Assembly: GCF_000472965.1 (NCBI RefSeq)
Contig: NZ_AXAU01000001.1
Coordinates: 62,001-126,000 of the forward strand
Direction: 5' to 3'
Length of the DNA stretch: 64,000 bases
From: Bradyrhizobium murdochi
GTDB lineage: Bacteria; Pseudomonadota; Alphaproteobacteria; Rhizobiales; Xanthobacteraceae
The notes below the pieces were generated by a model. It was not told the DNA's origin. It saw only the letters and a list, made by a program, of their open reading frames with translations, and did not search any database. The position numbers were made by a program, and so were the translations under genes. This document shows positions 43,762-53,470 of this stretch, one piece after another (position 1 is the stretch's first letter; the number at the start of each line of letters is the position of its first letter).

Positions 43762-45096
43762 GTGAACGATATCGTCCGCCGTTATGCCCGACTGCAGGTA
43801 CCGCGATATACGTCCTATCCGACGGCCGCCGAGTTCGCGACGGATGTAGGCACCACCGACCAGCGGCGGTGGTTGCAGAATATCGACACGGCTGAGGCCG
43901 TTTCGATCTACCTGCACGTGCCGTACTGCCGCGAGCTCTGCCTCTATTGCGGCTGCAACACCAAGAAGGCGCTGCGTGATGACGTCATCTCGGTCTATCG
44001 GGAGGCGCTTGAGCGCGAGATCGCCCTCGTCAGCGATGCCGTATCGGCACCTCTGCGCATTGCCCGCCTGCATTGGGGTGGCGGAACGCCGAGCATCCTC
44101 GGCGCGGACGGCCTCGCCTCGGTGATGCAGGTTCTGCGTGACCGCTTCGTCTTCGAACCCGGTTTCGGGCACGCTATCGAACTGGATCCGCGATATGTGA
44201 CACCATTGCTGGCGGCCAGCTTGAAGGAGCTTGGCATCAACCGCGCCAGTCTGGGCGTACAGGACGTCAATCCGCTTGTGCAGGCGGCGATCGGGCGACG
44301 GCAGCCGATGCAGGATGTCGCAGTCGCCGTGTTGCGGTTGCGGGCCAACGGCATTGGCAATCTGAATTTTGACCTGATCTACGGATTGCCGCTGCAGACC
44401 GTCGCCTCGCTTCGAAAGACCTGCGAGATCGTCGCCATGCTCTCGCCGGATCGCATTGCCTGCTACGGCTACGCCCACATGCCGCGTCTGAAGGCCAACC
44501 AGCGGCGCATCGACGAGAGAGCGCTTCCTGATGTGGAGGAGCGTATCGATCAGGCCGGAATCATTGCCCAGGAGTTTCTGCGCCAAGGCTACCAGAAGAT
44601 CGGTATCGATCACTTTGCAAAGCCCGGCGACTCGCTGGCCCGAGCGGCGAGCTCGGGGCGGCTTCATCGCAACTTCCAGGGCTATACCGACGATGGCAGA
44701 GAAACCTTGGTCGGTCTTGGCGCGTCTTCGATTTCCAGATTCCCGGATGGATACGTCCAGAACATTTCCGATGTCCCGAGCTATGTTCGCGCGATCTCGT
44801 CCGGCCGCCTAGCCGCGTCGCGCGGCTGTCGCCTGGATGCGGCCGAGAGGCAGCGTGCCCGCACCATCGAAAGCCTGATGTGCCAGTTTGAGGCCGATCT
44901 CGATGTGACCGCACCGGATATGGCGTTCGACGAAGAATTTGCCTTGCTGCAGCCGCTGGTCCGCGACGGCTTGGTTCAGATCAAGGATCGTATCGTGATG
45001 GCCACCGAGGCAGGCCGTTCGGTCGTTCGCGTCATTGCGGCGGTGTTCGATCCCCACACCCGCGTCGACACTGCACGATTCAGCAAGGCCGTGTGA
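43762..45096 (+). CDS. hemN: Oxygen-independent coproporphyrinogen III oxidase
   Basis: Radical-SAM enzyme of haem synthesis that replaces the oxygen-requiring HemF when oxygen is scarce. 444 residues from a GTG start (GGAAGAGGG before it). The [4Fe-4S] ligands are C56-x3-C60-x2-C63 in PYCRELCLYCGC; further marks are HWGGGTPSIL, ELDPRYVT, RASLGVQDVNPLVQAAIGRRQP, NFDLIYGLPLQT and IGIDHFAKP. The extra C-terminal HemN domain is complete. Fits the high haem demand of the cbb3 oxidase encoded next. Confidence 0.96.
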   Translation: MNDIVRRYARLQVPRYTSYPTAAEFATDVGTTDQRRWLQNIDTAEAVSIYLHVPYCRELCLYCGCNTKKALRDDVISVYREALEREIALVSDAVSAPLRIARLHWGGGTPSILGADGLASVMQVLRDRFVFEPGFGHAIELDPRYVTPLLAASLKELGINRASLGVQDVNPLVQAAIGRRQPMQDVAVAVLRLRANGIGNLNFDLIYGLPLQTVASLRKTCEIVAMLSPDRIACYGYAHMPRLKANQRRIDERALPDVEERIDQAGIIAQEFLRQGYQKIGIDHFAKPGDSLARAASSGRLHRNFQGYTDDGRETLVGLGASSISRFPDGYVQNISDVPSYVRAISSGRLAASRGCRLDAAERQRARTIESLMCQFEADLDVTAPDMAFDEEFALLQPLVRDGLVQIKDRIVMATEAGRSVVRVIAAVFDPHTRVDTARFSKAV

Positions 45097-45110
45097 CAAA
45101 CGTTCCCTGC

Positions 45111-45124
45111 TTGATCCAGGTCAA
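45111..45124 (+). promoter_or_regulatory. FixK/Fnr box upstream of the Cys-rich protein gene
   Basis: TTGATCCAGGTCAA, identical to the box before the 46-residue peptide. Centre 64 bp before the ATG at 45182. Confidence 0.85.
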
Positions 45125-45181
45125 GGCCGAGATGATCGGCATTCGCTCTGATGGGATGCCCAGAATCTGCGAGGTATTCCA

Positions 45182-45637
45182 ATGATTGTTTTCAAAGATG
45201 TGGAGAGAGCACCGCGGACCAGCGCCCTGATCGGGTGGGTGAAAGCCATCACGTCCAAATTCGTCGGCACGAGCGAACTTGGTCTTGATGACAAGGAGTT
45301 CGAGCAGATCGCAAGGGATCTAAATCTTTCGGTACCCGAACTTCACGCGCTGTCGAGAAAGGACGATCGCTCGGGCGATCTCTTGAATAAACGTCTCGCG
45401 GAGTATGGCCTCTCGGCGAGCGAGTTGAGAGACCGCCATCCCGAAGTGCTTCGGGATCTGCAGCGGGTTTGCGGAAACTGCACGTCGTTAAAAAGGTGCG
45501 CCAACGAATTCAAGCAGGGCGGCTCGCGGGCAGCTCGGACCGACTACTGCCCCAATACGCAAACCCTGGAAGCGCTCAAAACCGAGAGCTTGGAGAAGAG
45601 CGCGCAAGTGCCGATTACGCCGTGTTGTTGTTGTTGA
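45182..45637 (+). CDS. Cysteine-rich DUF6455-like protein with a Cys4 tail
   Basis: 151 residues, soluble. Helical middle (LDDKEFEQIARDLNLSVPELHAL). Then a cysteine motif CGNCTSLKRCANEF ... TDYCPNTQTL, four cysteines arranged as in DUF6455-type proteins, and an unusual last stretch PITPCCCC. Two separate metal or cluster sites are possible, but no ligand is shown. It sits between hemN and fixN with its own perfect box, so it belongs to the oxidase response. Function unknown. Confidence 0.8.
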   Translation: MIVFKDVERAPRTSALIGWVKAITSKFVGTSELGLDDKEFEQIARDLNLSVPELHALSRKDDRSGDLLNKRLAEYGLSASELRDRHPEVLRDLQRVCGNCTSLKRCANEFKQGGSRAARTDYCPNTQTLEALKTESLEKSAQVPITPCCCC

Positions 45638-45662
45638 CTACACCGCACGTGTGCTCCTGGAC

Positions 45663-45676
45663 TTGATCTCGATCAA
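45663..45676 (+). promoter_or_regulatory. FixK/Fnr box of fixNOQP
   Basis: TTGATCTCGATCAA, full palindromic match within CTTGATCTCGATCAAG. Centre 68 bp before the fixN ATG at 45738. Confidence 0.88.
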
Positions 45677-45737
45677 GCCGACAAACGCGAAGGTGTGGTG
45701 ATCCACCGGAGTGGCACCTCCAGAGAAGAAGCCGAGC

Positions 45738-47387
45738 ATGAGCGAATCAAGCACCTCGAAATCAATGACACACGGCGAGGCCGGTCTTACGCTGGTCTTT
45801 TCAATATCGGCACTACTGTGCCTGTTCGCCGCGGCCAAGGCGCTGGACATGGCGTTCGCCTTTCACGCGGCACTGGCGTCCGCTGCCAGCCTTTGGGCCG
45901 TGTTTGCGATCGTGAACAGGTATTTCGACCGGCCGGCATCGCTGACGCCGCAGGAAATCAACGGTCGGCCCAACTACAATTTGGGCCCGATCAAGTTCTC
46001 CGCCGCGATGTCGGTGATCTGGGGTATCGCCGGATTTGCGGTCGGGTTGTTGATCGCCGCCCAACTTGCGTGGCCCGCGCTCAATTTCGATCTGCCATGG
46101 ACCAGCTTCGGCCGCCTGCGGCCGCTGCATACCTCGGCGGTGATCTTCGCCTTCGGCGGCAACGTGCTGATCGCGACCTCGTTCTACGTGGTCCAGAAGA
46201 CCTGCCGCACGCGTCTGGCTGGCGATCTCGCGCCCTGGTTCGTCGTCATTGGCTACAACTTCTTCATCCTGATCGCCGGCACCGGCTACTTGCTCGGCGT
46301 GACGCAATCCAAAGAATATGCCGAGCCGGAGTGGTATGCAGATCTGTGGCTGACCATCGTCTGGGTGGTCTATCTACTGGTGTTCCTCGTGACCATCATC
46401 AAACGCAAAGAGCCGCACATCTTTGTCGCCAACTGGTTCTATCTGGCGTTCATTGTCACCATCGCGGTTCTGCACCTCGGCAACAATCCCGCGCTCCCCG
46501 TGTCGGTGTTCGGCTCCAAGTCCTACATCGCCTGGGGCGGCGTCCAGGACGCCATGTTCCAGTGGTGGTACGGACATAACGCGGTCGGCTTCTTCCTGAC
46601 CGCTGGCTTCCTCGCGATCATGTACTACTTCATTCCGAAGCGCGCCGAGCGGCCGGTCTATTCCTACCGGCTGTCGATCATCCATTTCTGGGCGATCATC
46701 TTTCTCTACATCTGGGCCGGCCCGCATCATCTCCACTACACCGCGCTGCCGGATTGGGCGCAGACGCTCGGCATGACGTTCTCGATCATGCTCTGGATGC
46801 CGTCATGGGGCGGCATGATCAACGGCCTGATGACGCTGTCGGGTGCCTGGGACAAGCTCCGCACCGATCCCGTGCTGCGCATGCTCGTTGTATCGGTCGC
46901 CTTCTACGGCATGGCCACATTCGAAGGCCCGCTGATGTCGATCAAGGTGGTGAACTCGCTGAGCCACTATACCGACTGGACCATCGGCCACGTTCATGCA
47001 GGCGCCTTGGGCTGGGTCGGATTCGTTTCGTTCGGCGCGCTATATTGCTTGGTTCCCTGGCTGTGGGATCGCAAAGGGCTCTACAGCCTGAAGCTGGTCA
47101 ATTGGCACTTCTGGATCGCGACCATTGGCATCGTGCTCTACATCTCCGCGATGTGGGTGTCGGGGATCCTGCAGGGCCTGATGTGGCGCGCCTACACCTC
47201 GCTGGGCTTCCTCGAATATTCCTTCATCGAAACCGTGGAAGCGATGCATCCCTTCTACATCATCCGCGCCGCGGGCGGAGCATTGTTCCTGATTGGCTCG
47301 TTGATCATGGCCTACAATCTCTGGATGACGGCGCGTGTCGGCGAAGCGGAAGTGCAGTTGCGCTTGGCTCTGCAGCCGGCGGAATGA
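45738..47387 (+). CDS. fixN: cbb3-type cytochrome oxidase subunit I, FixN
   Basis: Catalytic subunit with low-spin haem b and the haem b3-CuB centre of the high-affinity oxidase. 549 residues from the ATG at 45738; a GTG 27 bp earlier is less likely. Twelve or more membrane helices. Metal-binding histidines are seen in [17 protein letters not shown] (haem b), [17 protein letters not shown] (CuB), [16 protein letters not shown] (CuB pair) and [19 protein letters not shown] (b and b3 haems). Size and start match FixN of Bradyrhizobium. Confidence 0.97.
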   Translation: MSESSTSKSMTHGEAGLTLVFSISALLCLFAAAKALDMAFAFHAALASAASLWAVFAIVNRYFDRPASLTPQEINGRPNYNLGPIKFSAAMSVIWGIAGFAVGLLIAAQLAWPALNFDLPWTSFGRLRPLHTSAVIFAFGGNVLIATSFYVVQKTCRTRLAGDLAPWFVVIGYNFFILIAGTGYLLGVTQSKEYAEPEWYADLWLTIVWVVYLLVFLVTIIKRKEPHIFVANWFYLAFIVTIAVLHLGNNPALPVSVFGSKSYIAWGGVQDAMFQWWYGHNAVGFFLTAGFLAIMYYFIPKRAERPVYSYRLSIIHFWAIIFLYIWAGPHHLHYTALPDWAQTLGMTFSIMLWMPSWGGMINGLMTLSGAWDKLRTDPVLRMLVVSVAFYGMATFEGPLMSIKVVNSLSHYTDWTIGHVHAGALGWVGFVSFGALYCLVPWLWDRKGLYSLKLVNWHFWIATIGIVLYISAMWVSGILQGLMWRAYTSLGFLEYSFIETVEAMHPFYIIRAAGGALFLIGSLIMAYNLWMTARVGEAEVQLRLALQPAE

Positions 47388-47398
47388 GGAGCGCCTAA

Positions 47399-48133
47399 AT
47401 GTCTTTCTGGACGCGGCACCAAATCTTCGAAAAGAACTCGATCGTCCTGATCGCGGGCATCCTCGTGGTCATCGCAATCGGCGGGCTCGTCGAAATTGCC
47501 CCGCTGTTCTACCTCAAGAGCACGATCGAGAAGGTCGACGGCGTCAGACCATACACGCCGCTCGAGCTTGCCGGGCGCAACGTCTATGTCCGCGAGGGAT
47601 GCTATCTCTGCCATTCGCAGATGATTCGTCCGTTGCGCGACGAAGTCGAGCGTTACGGCCATTACTCGCTCGCGGCCGAGAGCATGTACGACCATCCCTT
47701 CCAGTGGGGATCCAAGCGCACCGGCCCCGATCTCGCGCGGGTCGGCGGCAAATATTCCGATGAATGGCACGTTACGCATCTGGCCAATCCGCGGGCGATC
47801 GCGCCGCAATCGGTCATGCCGGGTTACAGTTTTCTCTCGCAGACAGAAGTCGACGAGGCTGGCGTCGCGGCCCATCTGCGCGCCAACCGCGCTGTCGGCG
47901 TGCCCTATTCGGAAGATCAGGTCGCCAACGCGGTCGCCGACCTCAAGGCACAGGCCGATCCTGACAATGCCGGCGTGGACGCGTTCACCAAACGCTATCC
48001 GAAGGCGTTCGCCCGCAATTTCGACAGCAAGCCGGGCGCGCCGACGGAGATGGATGCGCTGGTCGCGTATCTGCAGATGCTCGGCACGCTGGTCGACTTC
48101 AAGCTTTACAACGAAAAAGCAAATCTTCGCTGA
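47399..48133 (+). CDS. fixO: cbb3 oxidase subunit II, FixO (monohaem cytochrome c)
   Basis: 244 residues. N-terminal membrane anchor (about 15-36, [18 protein letters not shown]) and one haem site C68-x2-C71-H72 in [15 protein letters not shown]. The distal Met is in SVMPGYSFL. Required for a stable complex with FixN; carries electrons from FixP. It begins 11 bp after fixN. Confidence 0.97.
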   Translation: MSFWTRHQIFEKNSIVLIAGILVVIAIGGLVEIAPLFYLKSTIEKVDGVRPYTPLELAGRNVYVREGCYLCHSQMIRPLRDEVERYGHYSLAAESMYDHPFQWGSKRTGPDLARVGGKYSDEWHVTHLANPRAIAPQSVMPGYSFLSQTEVDEAGVAAHLRANRAVGVPYSEDQVANAVADLKAQADPDNAGVDAFTKRYPKAFARNFDSKPGAPTEMDALVAYLQMLGTLVDFKLYNEKANLR

Positions 48134-48145
48134 GAAGGCAGGACG

Positions 48146-48310
48146 ATGAAAGCAATTCTCACTGTCCACAACATCGCGTCGGACTTCGTCACCTCGTTCT
48201 GGACGCCGGTCTTCGTCGGAATCTTCATCGCCATCGTGACCTACGCCCTTTGGCCGCGTAACCAGGCTGCTTTCGACGAAGCGGCGAAAATGCCTTTGCG
48301 CGAGGAGTAG
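48146..48310 (+). CDS. fixQ: cbb3 oxidase small subunit FixQ
   Basis: 54 residues, one membrane helix (about 18-36, SFWTPVFVGIFIAIVTYALW) and a short acidic tail. The FWTPVF..I and ALWP-x-N motifs are those of FixQ/CcoQ, which stabilises FixP in the complex. Sits between fixO and fixP with 12 and 7 bp spacing. The ATG at 48146 has AGGACG upstream. Confidence 0.93.
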   Translation: MKAILTVHNIASDFVTSFWTPVFVGIFIAIVTYALWPRNQAAFDEAAKMPLREE

Positions 48311-48317
48311 AGCGATC

Positions 48318-49190
48318 ATGACCGAACACAGCGATATCGATCGCGTTTCCGGAAGGGCCACCACGGGTCACGAGTGGGACGGCATCAAGGAGCTCAACAC
48401 GCCGCTGCCGCGCTGGTGGGTGATCACCTTCTACACGACCATTCTCTGGTCGATCGGCTACTGGATCGTGTATCCGGCGTGGCCGCTGCTGTGGAGCCAT
48501 ACGACAGGGATCTGGAACTACTCCACCCGCGCGGAAGTCGCCACCGAGCTCGCCAATCTGGGAAAGGTCCGCGGTGACAAGATGGTGGCGCTCGGTGCGG
48601 CGCCCCTGGCTGAGATCGCCAAGGATCCGGCCTTGCTTGCATTGGCTCGCGCCAGCGGCAAGACGGTGTTCGGTGACAATTGCGCGCCATGCCACGGCAG
48701 CGGCGGCGCCGGCGCCAAGGGCTATCCCAATCTGAACGACGACGAATGGCTGTGGGGCGGCAGCCTCGACCAGATCATGCAGACGATCCAGTTCGGCGCC
48801 CGTTCCGGACATGCGAAGGCTCATGAGAGCGCCATGCTGGCGTTCGGCAAGGAGGGCGTTCTCAAGAAGGACCAGATCGTGACCGTCGCCAACCACGTGC
48901 GGTCGCTGTCGGGCCTGCCGACCAGTTCCGGATATGACGCGGCTGGCGGCGCGAAGATCTTTGCGGATAACTGCACCTCGTGCCACGGCGACAACGGCAA
49001 GGGTAACCAGGAACTCGGCGCGCCCGATCTCACGGACACGATCTGGCTCTACGGTTCGGACGAGGCGACGCTGGTCGAGACCATCAGCAACGGCCGCGCC
49101 GGTGTTATGCCGGCCTGGGTTGGACGTCTCGACCCCTCCACGATCAAGGCGCTTACGGTCTACGTCCACTCGCTCGGCGGAGGTAAGTAA
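48318..49190 (+). CDS. fixP: cbb3 oxidase subunit III, FixP (dihaem cytochrome c)
   Basis: 290 residues. Soluble start, a membrane helix at about 35-58 (VITFYTTILWSIGYWIVYPAW), then two cytochrome c domains with C122-x2-C125-H126 (NCAPCHGS) and C219-x2-C222-H223 (NCTSCHGD). The E-W-D-G-I-K-E-L-N-T-P-LP-x-WW stretch at 19-34 is a FixP/CcoP signature. Accepts electrons from periplasmic cytochromes or the bc1 complex. Confidence 0.97.
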   Translation: MTEHSDIDRVSGRATTGHEWDGIKELNTPLPRWWVITFYTTILWSIGYWIVYPAWPLLWSHTTGIWNYSTRAEVATELANLGKVRGDKMVALGAAPLAEIAKDPALLALARASGKTVFGDNCAPCHGSGGAGAKGYPNLNDDEWLWGGSLDQIMQTIQFGARSGHAKAHESAMLAFGKEGVLKKDQIVTVANHVRSLSGLPTSSGYDAAGGAKIFADNCTSCHGDNGKGNQELGAPDLTDTIWLYGSDEATLVETISNGRAGVMPAWVGRLDPSTIKALTVYVHSLGGGK

Positions 49191-49222
49191 CCGCGCGGCG
49201 CCGGGGCAAGTTCTCCGTCTGG

Positions 49223-49236
49223 TTGAGGTGGATCAA
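49223..49236 (+). promoter_or_regulatory. FixK/Fnr box of fixGHIS
   Basis: TTGAGGTGGATCAA. Centre 62 bp before the fixG ATG at 49292, in the 101-bp gap after fixP. Confidence 0.78.
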
Positions 49237-49291
49237 ACGCGGCTCTGGGGCTGGGGCTACAGTGAATCCCTGACACGAGATCGACCCAGCC

Positions 49292-50755
49292 ATGAACAAG
49301 ACCGTAGACCCCACCGAACTGCAGGTCGTCGACGATGGGCCGCTTTATGCGGCCCGGAAGAAGGTCTATCCGCAGAGCGTTTCCGGCACCTTCCGCCGGA
49401 TCAAATGGGGCCTGATGGCGTTCTGCCTCGGGGTCTATTACCTGCTGCCGTTCGTGCGCTGGAACCGCGGCCTGGGCGCGCCTAGCCAGGCGGTGCTGGT
49501 CGATCTGCCGAATAGCCGGTTCTATTTCTTCTTCATCGAGCTGTGGCCGCAGGAAGTCTATTACTTCACAGGCCTATTGATCGTCGCCGCGCTGACGCTG
49601 TTCCTGATGAACGCGGTCGGCGGCCGCATCTGGTGCGGCTATCTGTGTCCGCAGACCGTCTGGACCGATCTGTTCTACGCCGTCGAGCGCTGGGTCGAGG
49701 GCGACCGGCGCGAGCGAATGCGCAAGGACGCCGCCAAGGAAACCATCAAGCTTCGCCGTGTCGGAGAAATCGTGCTGAAGCATTCGATCTGGCTGATGAT
49801 TGCCTGGTGGACTGGCGGCGCATGGGTGCTTTACTTCACCGACGCTCCGACGCTGGTGATGCAACTCCTCATCTTCCAGGCGCCGATGATCGCCTATATC
49901 TGGATCGGGATCCTGACGGCGACCACCTATGTCTTCGCCGGCTGGATGCGCGAGCAGGTCTGCGTCTATATGTGCCCGTGGCCGCGCATCCAGGCCGCGC
50001 TCACTGACGAATGGGCGCTCAACGTTACCTACAAATACGATCGCGGCGAACAGCGCACGTCGCTGAAGAAGGCGAACGAGTTGCGCGCGCTCGGCGAACC
50101 CGTCGGCGATTGCATCGATTGCTATCAATGCGTCGCCGTGTGCCCGACCGGTATCGATATCCGCAACGGCCCGCAGCTCGACTGCATCCAGTGCGGGCTG
50201 TGCATCGACGCCTGCGATGCCGTCATGACCAAGATCGGTCGCGAAACCCGCCTGATTGGATACGACAACGACATCAATATTCACCGGCGGCAGGAAGGCA
50301 AGCCGCCGATCTACCGCATCGTGCGGCCGCGCACCATCACCTACGCGGCGATGATTGCCGCCGTCGGCGCGATCATGCTCTATGCGCTGCTGACGCGGAC
50401 GCTGCTCGACATCAACGTACTGCATGACCGCAATCCGGTTGCGGTGAAGCTCGCCGACGGATCGATCCGCAATGCCTACACCGTCCGCCTCCTGAACAAG
50501 CGCGGCTTCGACCGCGTCATCGCGATCGACATGGATGGCCCGGTCAACGCCACGCTTCATGTCGTTGGCGCCGATTCCGTCACAAAGGACCGGCCGATGA
50601 TCATTCTGGCGCGCGACACGACCACTGAATTGCGGCTTCTGGTGACGGCGCCCGCGGAAAACAATCCCGCGAAGTCCATTCCGGTGCACTTCCACGTCAC
50701 CGATATTGGGCTGGGCGAGGTCGCTTCCGCCACCGATCATTTCGTGTCGCCATGA
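49292..50755 (+). CDS. fixG: FixG/CcoG, cbb3 oxidase assembly ferredoxin-like membrane protein
   Basis: 487 residues. Membrane helices at the start and near 80-110, 160-180, 190-215 and 340-360, with the CGYLCPQTVWTD and CVYMCPWPRIQ cysteines between them. Two ferredoxin-type clusters: CIDCYQCVAVCPTGIDIRNGP and CIQCGLCIDACD. A C-terminal Ig-like domain lies in the periplasm (about 375-485). CcoG reduces Cu(II) to Cu(I) for the oxidase. First gene of the assembly operon. Confidence 0.96.
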   Translation: MNKTVDPTELQVVDDGPLYAARKKVYPQSVSGTFRRIKWGLMAFCLGVYYLLPFVRWNRGLGAPSQAVLVDLPNSRFYFFFIELWPQEVYYFTGLLIVAALTLFLMNAVGGRIWCGYLCPQTVWTDLFYAVERWVEGDRRERMRKDAAKETIKLRRVGEIVLKHSIWLMIAWWTGGAWVLYFTDAPTLVMQLLIFQAPMIAYIWIGILTATTYVFAGWMREQVCVYMCPWPRIQAALTDEWALNVTYKYDRGEQRTSLKKANELRALGEPVGDCIDCYQCVAVCPTGIDIRNGPQLDCIQCGLCIDACDAVMTKIGRETRLIGYDNDINIHRRQEGKPPIYRIVRPRTITYAAMIAAVGAIMLYALLTRTLLDINVLHDRNPVAVKLADGSIRNAYTVRLLNKRGFDRVIAIDMDGPVNATLHVVGADSVTKDRPMIILARDTTTELRLLVTAPAENNPAKSIPVHFHVTDIGLGEVASATDHFVSP

Positions 50756-50771
50756 GATCGGGAGTATTCAC

Positions 50772-51266
50772 ATGAGCCGAACGCAACCGAAGCCCCTGAC
50801 CGGAGGCAAGGTACTCCTGATGATGGTGACGTTCTTCGCCGTCGTGATCGGGGTCAATGCCGTCATGATGCGCCTCGCGATCCAGACCTTGCCCGGCACC
50901 GAGGTCGATAGCGCCTATAGCGCCAGCCTCGCCTATGAAAAGGAGATCGCCACCGCTCGCGACCAGAGCGCGCGCAACTGGAGGGTCGATGCACATGTCG
51001 AGCGCAGCGGGGAGGGCGGCGCGACCCTGCTGGTCGAGGCGCGCGACAATTTTGGCCGGCCGATGTCCGGTCTGAAGTTTCAGGGCCGCTTTGAGCGGCC
51101 GACCGACCGGCGGGCCGATCTGCCCGTGGCTCTCGCCGAAGTGGGCATAGGCATTTACCGCGGCAGCGCGCCGGCCATTGCGCCGGGCCAATGGGATCTG
51201 GTGCTTGAGGGAGTTGGGGCAGGACAGCGCCTGTTCCTGTCCAAGAACCGCGTGTTGTTGAACTAG
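50772..51266 (+). CDS. fixH: FixH/CcoH, cbb3 oxidase assembly protein
   Basis: 164 residues from the ATG at 50772, which has GGGAG before it; the frame stays open further back inside fixG. One membrane helix (about 12-34, LLMMVTFFAVVIGVNAVMM) and a periplasmic beta-rich domain with SASLAYEKEIA, the FixH signature. Works in building the oxidase complex together with FixG, FixI and FixS. Product stops 11 bp before fixI. Confidence 0.95.
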   Translation: MSRTQPKPLTGGKVLLMMVTFFAVVIGVNAVMMRLAIQTLPGTEVDSAYSASLAYEKEIATARDQSARNWRVDAHVERSGEGGATLLVEARDNFGRPMSGLKFQGRFERPTDRRADLPVALAEVGIGIYRGSAPAIAPGQWDLVLEGVGAGQRLFLSKNRVLLN

Positions 51267-51277
51267 GAAGACGCACC

Positions 51278-53470
51278 ATGCAGGCAACGCGAGACTTTTC
51301 ACATTATGTCCGGCATCTCGGCTCGGGACTGTCGCACATCGATCTGGCGGTGGAGGGCGTCAATTGCGCCGGCTGCATGTCGAAGATCGAGCGCGGCCTT
51401 TCCGCGCTTCCGGACGTGACGCTGGCGCGTGTCAACCTGACCGACCGTCGCGTGGCGCTGGAATGGAAGGAGGGCACGCTCGACCCGGCCCGCTTCATCG
51501 ATAGGTTGGCCGAGCTTGGCTACAAGGCCTATCCGTTCGAGCCGGTGCACGCCGAAGCCGTCGAGACGGAGCAGGCGAGCTTTCTGCTGCGCTGCCTCGG
51601 CGTCGCCGCCTTTGCCGCGATGAACATCATGATGCTGTCGATCCCCGTGTGGTCCGGCAATGTCAGCGACATGATCCCGGAGCAGCGCGATTTCTTCCAC
51701 TGGCTATCAGCGCTGATTGCCTTGCCCGCGGCGGCCTATTCCGGGCAGCCCTTCTTCAGATCCGCTTGGGCCGCTTTACGTGCGCGCCGCACCAATATGG
51801 ATGTACCGATCAGCATCGGCATCGTGCTGGCGCTCGCGATGTCGGTAATGGAGACGATCCACCACGCCGAACACGCTTATTTCGACGCGGCTCTGATGCT
51901 GCTCGCCTTCCTGCTGGCCGGCCGCTACCTCGATCAGAGCATGCGTCGCAAGACGCGGGCGGTCGCCGGAAATCTGGCCGCGCTGAAGGCGGAAACAGCG
52001 ACGAAATTCGTCGGGGCTGATGAAATCAGCGTGGTGCCGATTGCCGCGGTGCGGGCCGGCGACGTCGTCCTGCTGCGTCCTGGCGAGCGATCCGCCGTCG
52101 ACGGCTCCGTGATCGAAGGAAGATCCAAGATCGACCAGAGCCTGATTACCGGCGAAACCTTGCCCGTGAAGGCCGAGCCCGGCACCGCCGTCTATGCGGG
52201 CACGCTCAATCTGTCCAGCGCGTTGCGGGTGCAGGTGTCAGCGGCGTCCGAAGGCACGCTGCTGGCGGAGATCAGTAGGCTGCTCGACAATGCCGTGCAG
52301 GCGCGCTCCCGCTACGTTCAGCTCGCAGATCGCGCGTCGCGGCTCTACGCCCCTGTCGTGCACACTGCGGCGCTGCTGACCATGCTCGGGTGGGTCGCGT
52401 TTGGATCGACTTGGCACGACGCCATCGTCACCGCGATTTCGGTCCTCATTATCACCTGTCCGTGTGCACTCGGGCTGGCGATACCGGCGGTGCAGACCGT
52501 CGTATCGGGCGCCATGTTCCGGACCGGCGTGCTGCTCAATTCCGGCGACGCCATCGAACGGCTGGCCGAGGTCGAGCGCGTCGTGTTCGACAAGACGGGC
52601 ACGCTGACCTTGCCGGAACTCGACGTTACGAATGCCGCGGATATTCCGCAGGCGGTTTTCGAACTGGCCGGCCGGCTTGCGCTTGCCAGCCATCATCCGG
52701 TTGCCGCGGCGGTGGCCCGGGCCGCCGGAGCAAGGACGCCGTTGCCGGGAATCGAGGAACTAACGGGCCAGGGCGTGCGCGGCTTCATCAATGGCCAGGA
52801 AGTTCGACTGGGCAGGCCATCGTTTTGCGGCGCTGACGAACTAGCTAACGAGATCCTGTGCCGGGATCCGGAAGCTTCGGTCGTTGCCTTTCGCCACGGC
52901 GAAACACGCCATGTCTTTGCGGTGCGGCAGCGTCTGCGTCCCGATGCGGCGGGCGCGATCGCCACGCTGCTCAAGGCCGGTATCCACGTCGAGATCGTGT
53001 CGGGGGATCGAGAGCCCGCCGTGCGGCACGCGGCGCAATCGCTTGGCGTTCACCAGTGGCGCGCGGGCGTCACGCCGGCTGACAAGATTGCTCGCATCGA
53101 TGAATTGAAGCGGCAGGGCGTCAAGGTCTTGATGGTGGGCGACGGCATGAACGATGCGCCGGCGCTGGCCGCGGCCCACGTCTCGATGTCGCCGGTTAGC
53201 GCGACGCATCTGAGCCAGGCCACTGCCGATCTGGTGTTTCTTGGCGATCGGCTCGCGCCGGTGGTCGCGGCAATCGGCTTCTCGCGAAAGGCGTTGCGAT
53301 TGATGCGGGAGAATCTGTGGTTGGCCGTAGTCTACAATCTAATTGCCGTCCCGCTCGCGATTGCTGGCCTTGCAACCCCGCTGGTTGCCGCCGCGGCCAT
53401 GTCGGGTTCATCGGTGCTGGTAATTTTGAATTCGTTGCGCGCGCATCGCGGTGCGAGGGAGTTCGGCTGA
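51278..53470 (+). CDS. fixI: FixI/CcoI copper ATPase for cbb3 oxidase
   Basis: 730 residues. One heavy-metal domain with C30-x2-C33 (GVNCAGCM), membrane CPC site C394-P-C396 ([11 protein letters not shown]), phosphorylated D438 (DKTGTLTLPEL) and MVGDGMNDAPALAAAHVSMSP. Exports Cu(I) slowly for insertion into the CuB site of FixN, as known for CcoI/FixI. The last base of its TGA is the first base of fixS. A second copper ATPase, with two metal domains, lies at 20295. Confidence 0.96.
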   Translation: MQATRDFSHYVRHLGSGLSHIDLAVEGVNCAGCMSKIERGLSALPDVTLARVNLTDRRVALEWKEGTLDPARFIDRLAELGYKAYPFEPVHAEAVETEQASFLLRCLGVAAFAAMNIMMLSIPVWSGNVSDMIPEQRDFFHWLSALIALPAAAYSGQPFFRSAWAALRARRTNMDVPISIGIVLALAMSVMETIHHAEHAYFDAALMLLAFLLAGRYLDQSMRRKTRAVAGNLAALKAETATKFVGADEISVVPIAAVRAGDVVLLRPGERSAVDGSVIEGRSKIDQSLITGETLPVKAEPGTAVYAGTLNLSSALRVQVSAASEGTLLAEISRLLDNAVQARSRYVQLADRASRLYAPVVHTAALLTMLGWVAFGSTWHDAIVTAISVLIITCPCALGLAIPAVQTVVSGAMFRTGVLLNSGDAIERLAEVERVVFDKTGTLTLPELDVTNAADIPQAVFELAGRLALASHHPVAAAVARAAGARTPLPGIEELTGQGVRGFINGQEVRLGRPSFCGADELANEILCRDPEASVVAFRHGETRHVFAVRQRLRPDAAGAIATLLKAGIHVEIVSGDREPAVRHAAQSLGVHQWRAGVTPADKIARIDELKRQGVKVLMVGDGMNDAPALAAAHVSMSPVSATHLSQATADLVFLGDRLAPVVAAIGFSRKALRLMRENLWLAVVYNLIAVPLAIAGLATPLVAAAAMSGSSVLVILNSLRAHRGAREFG

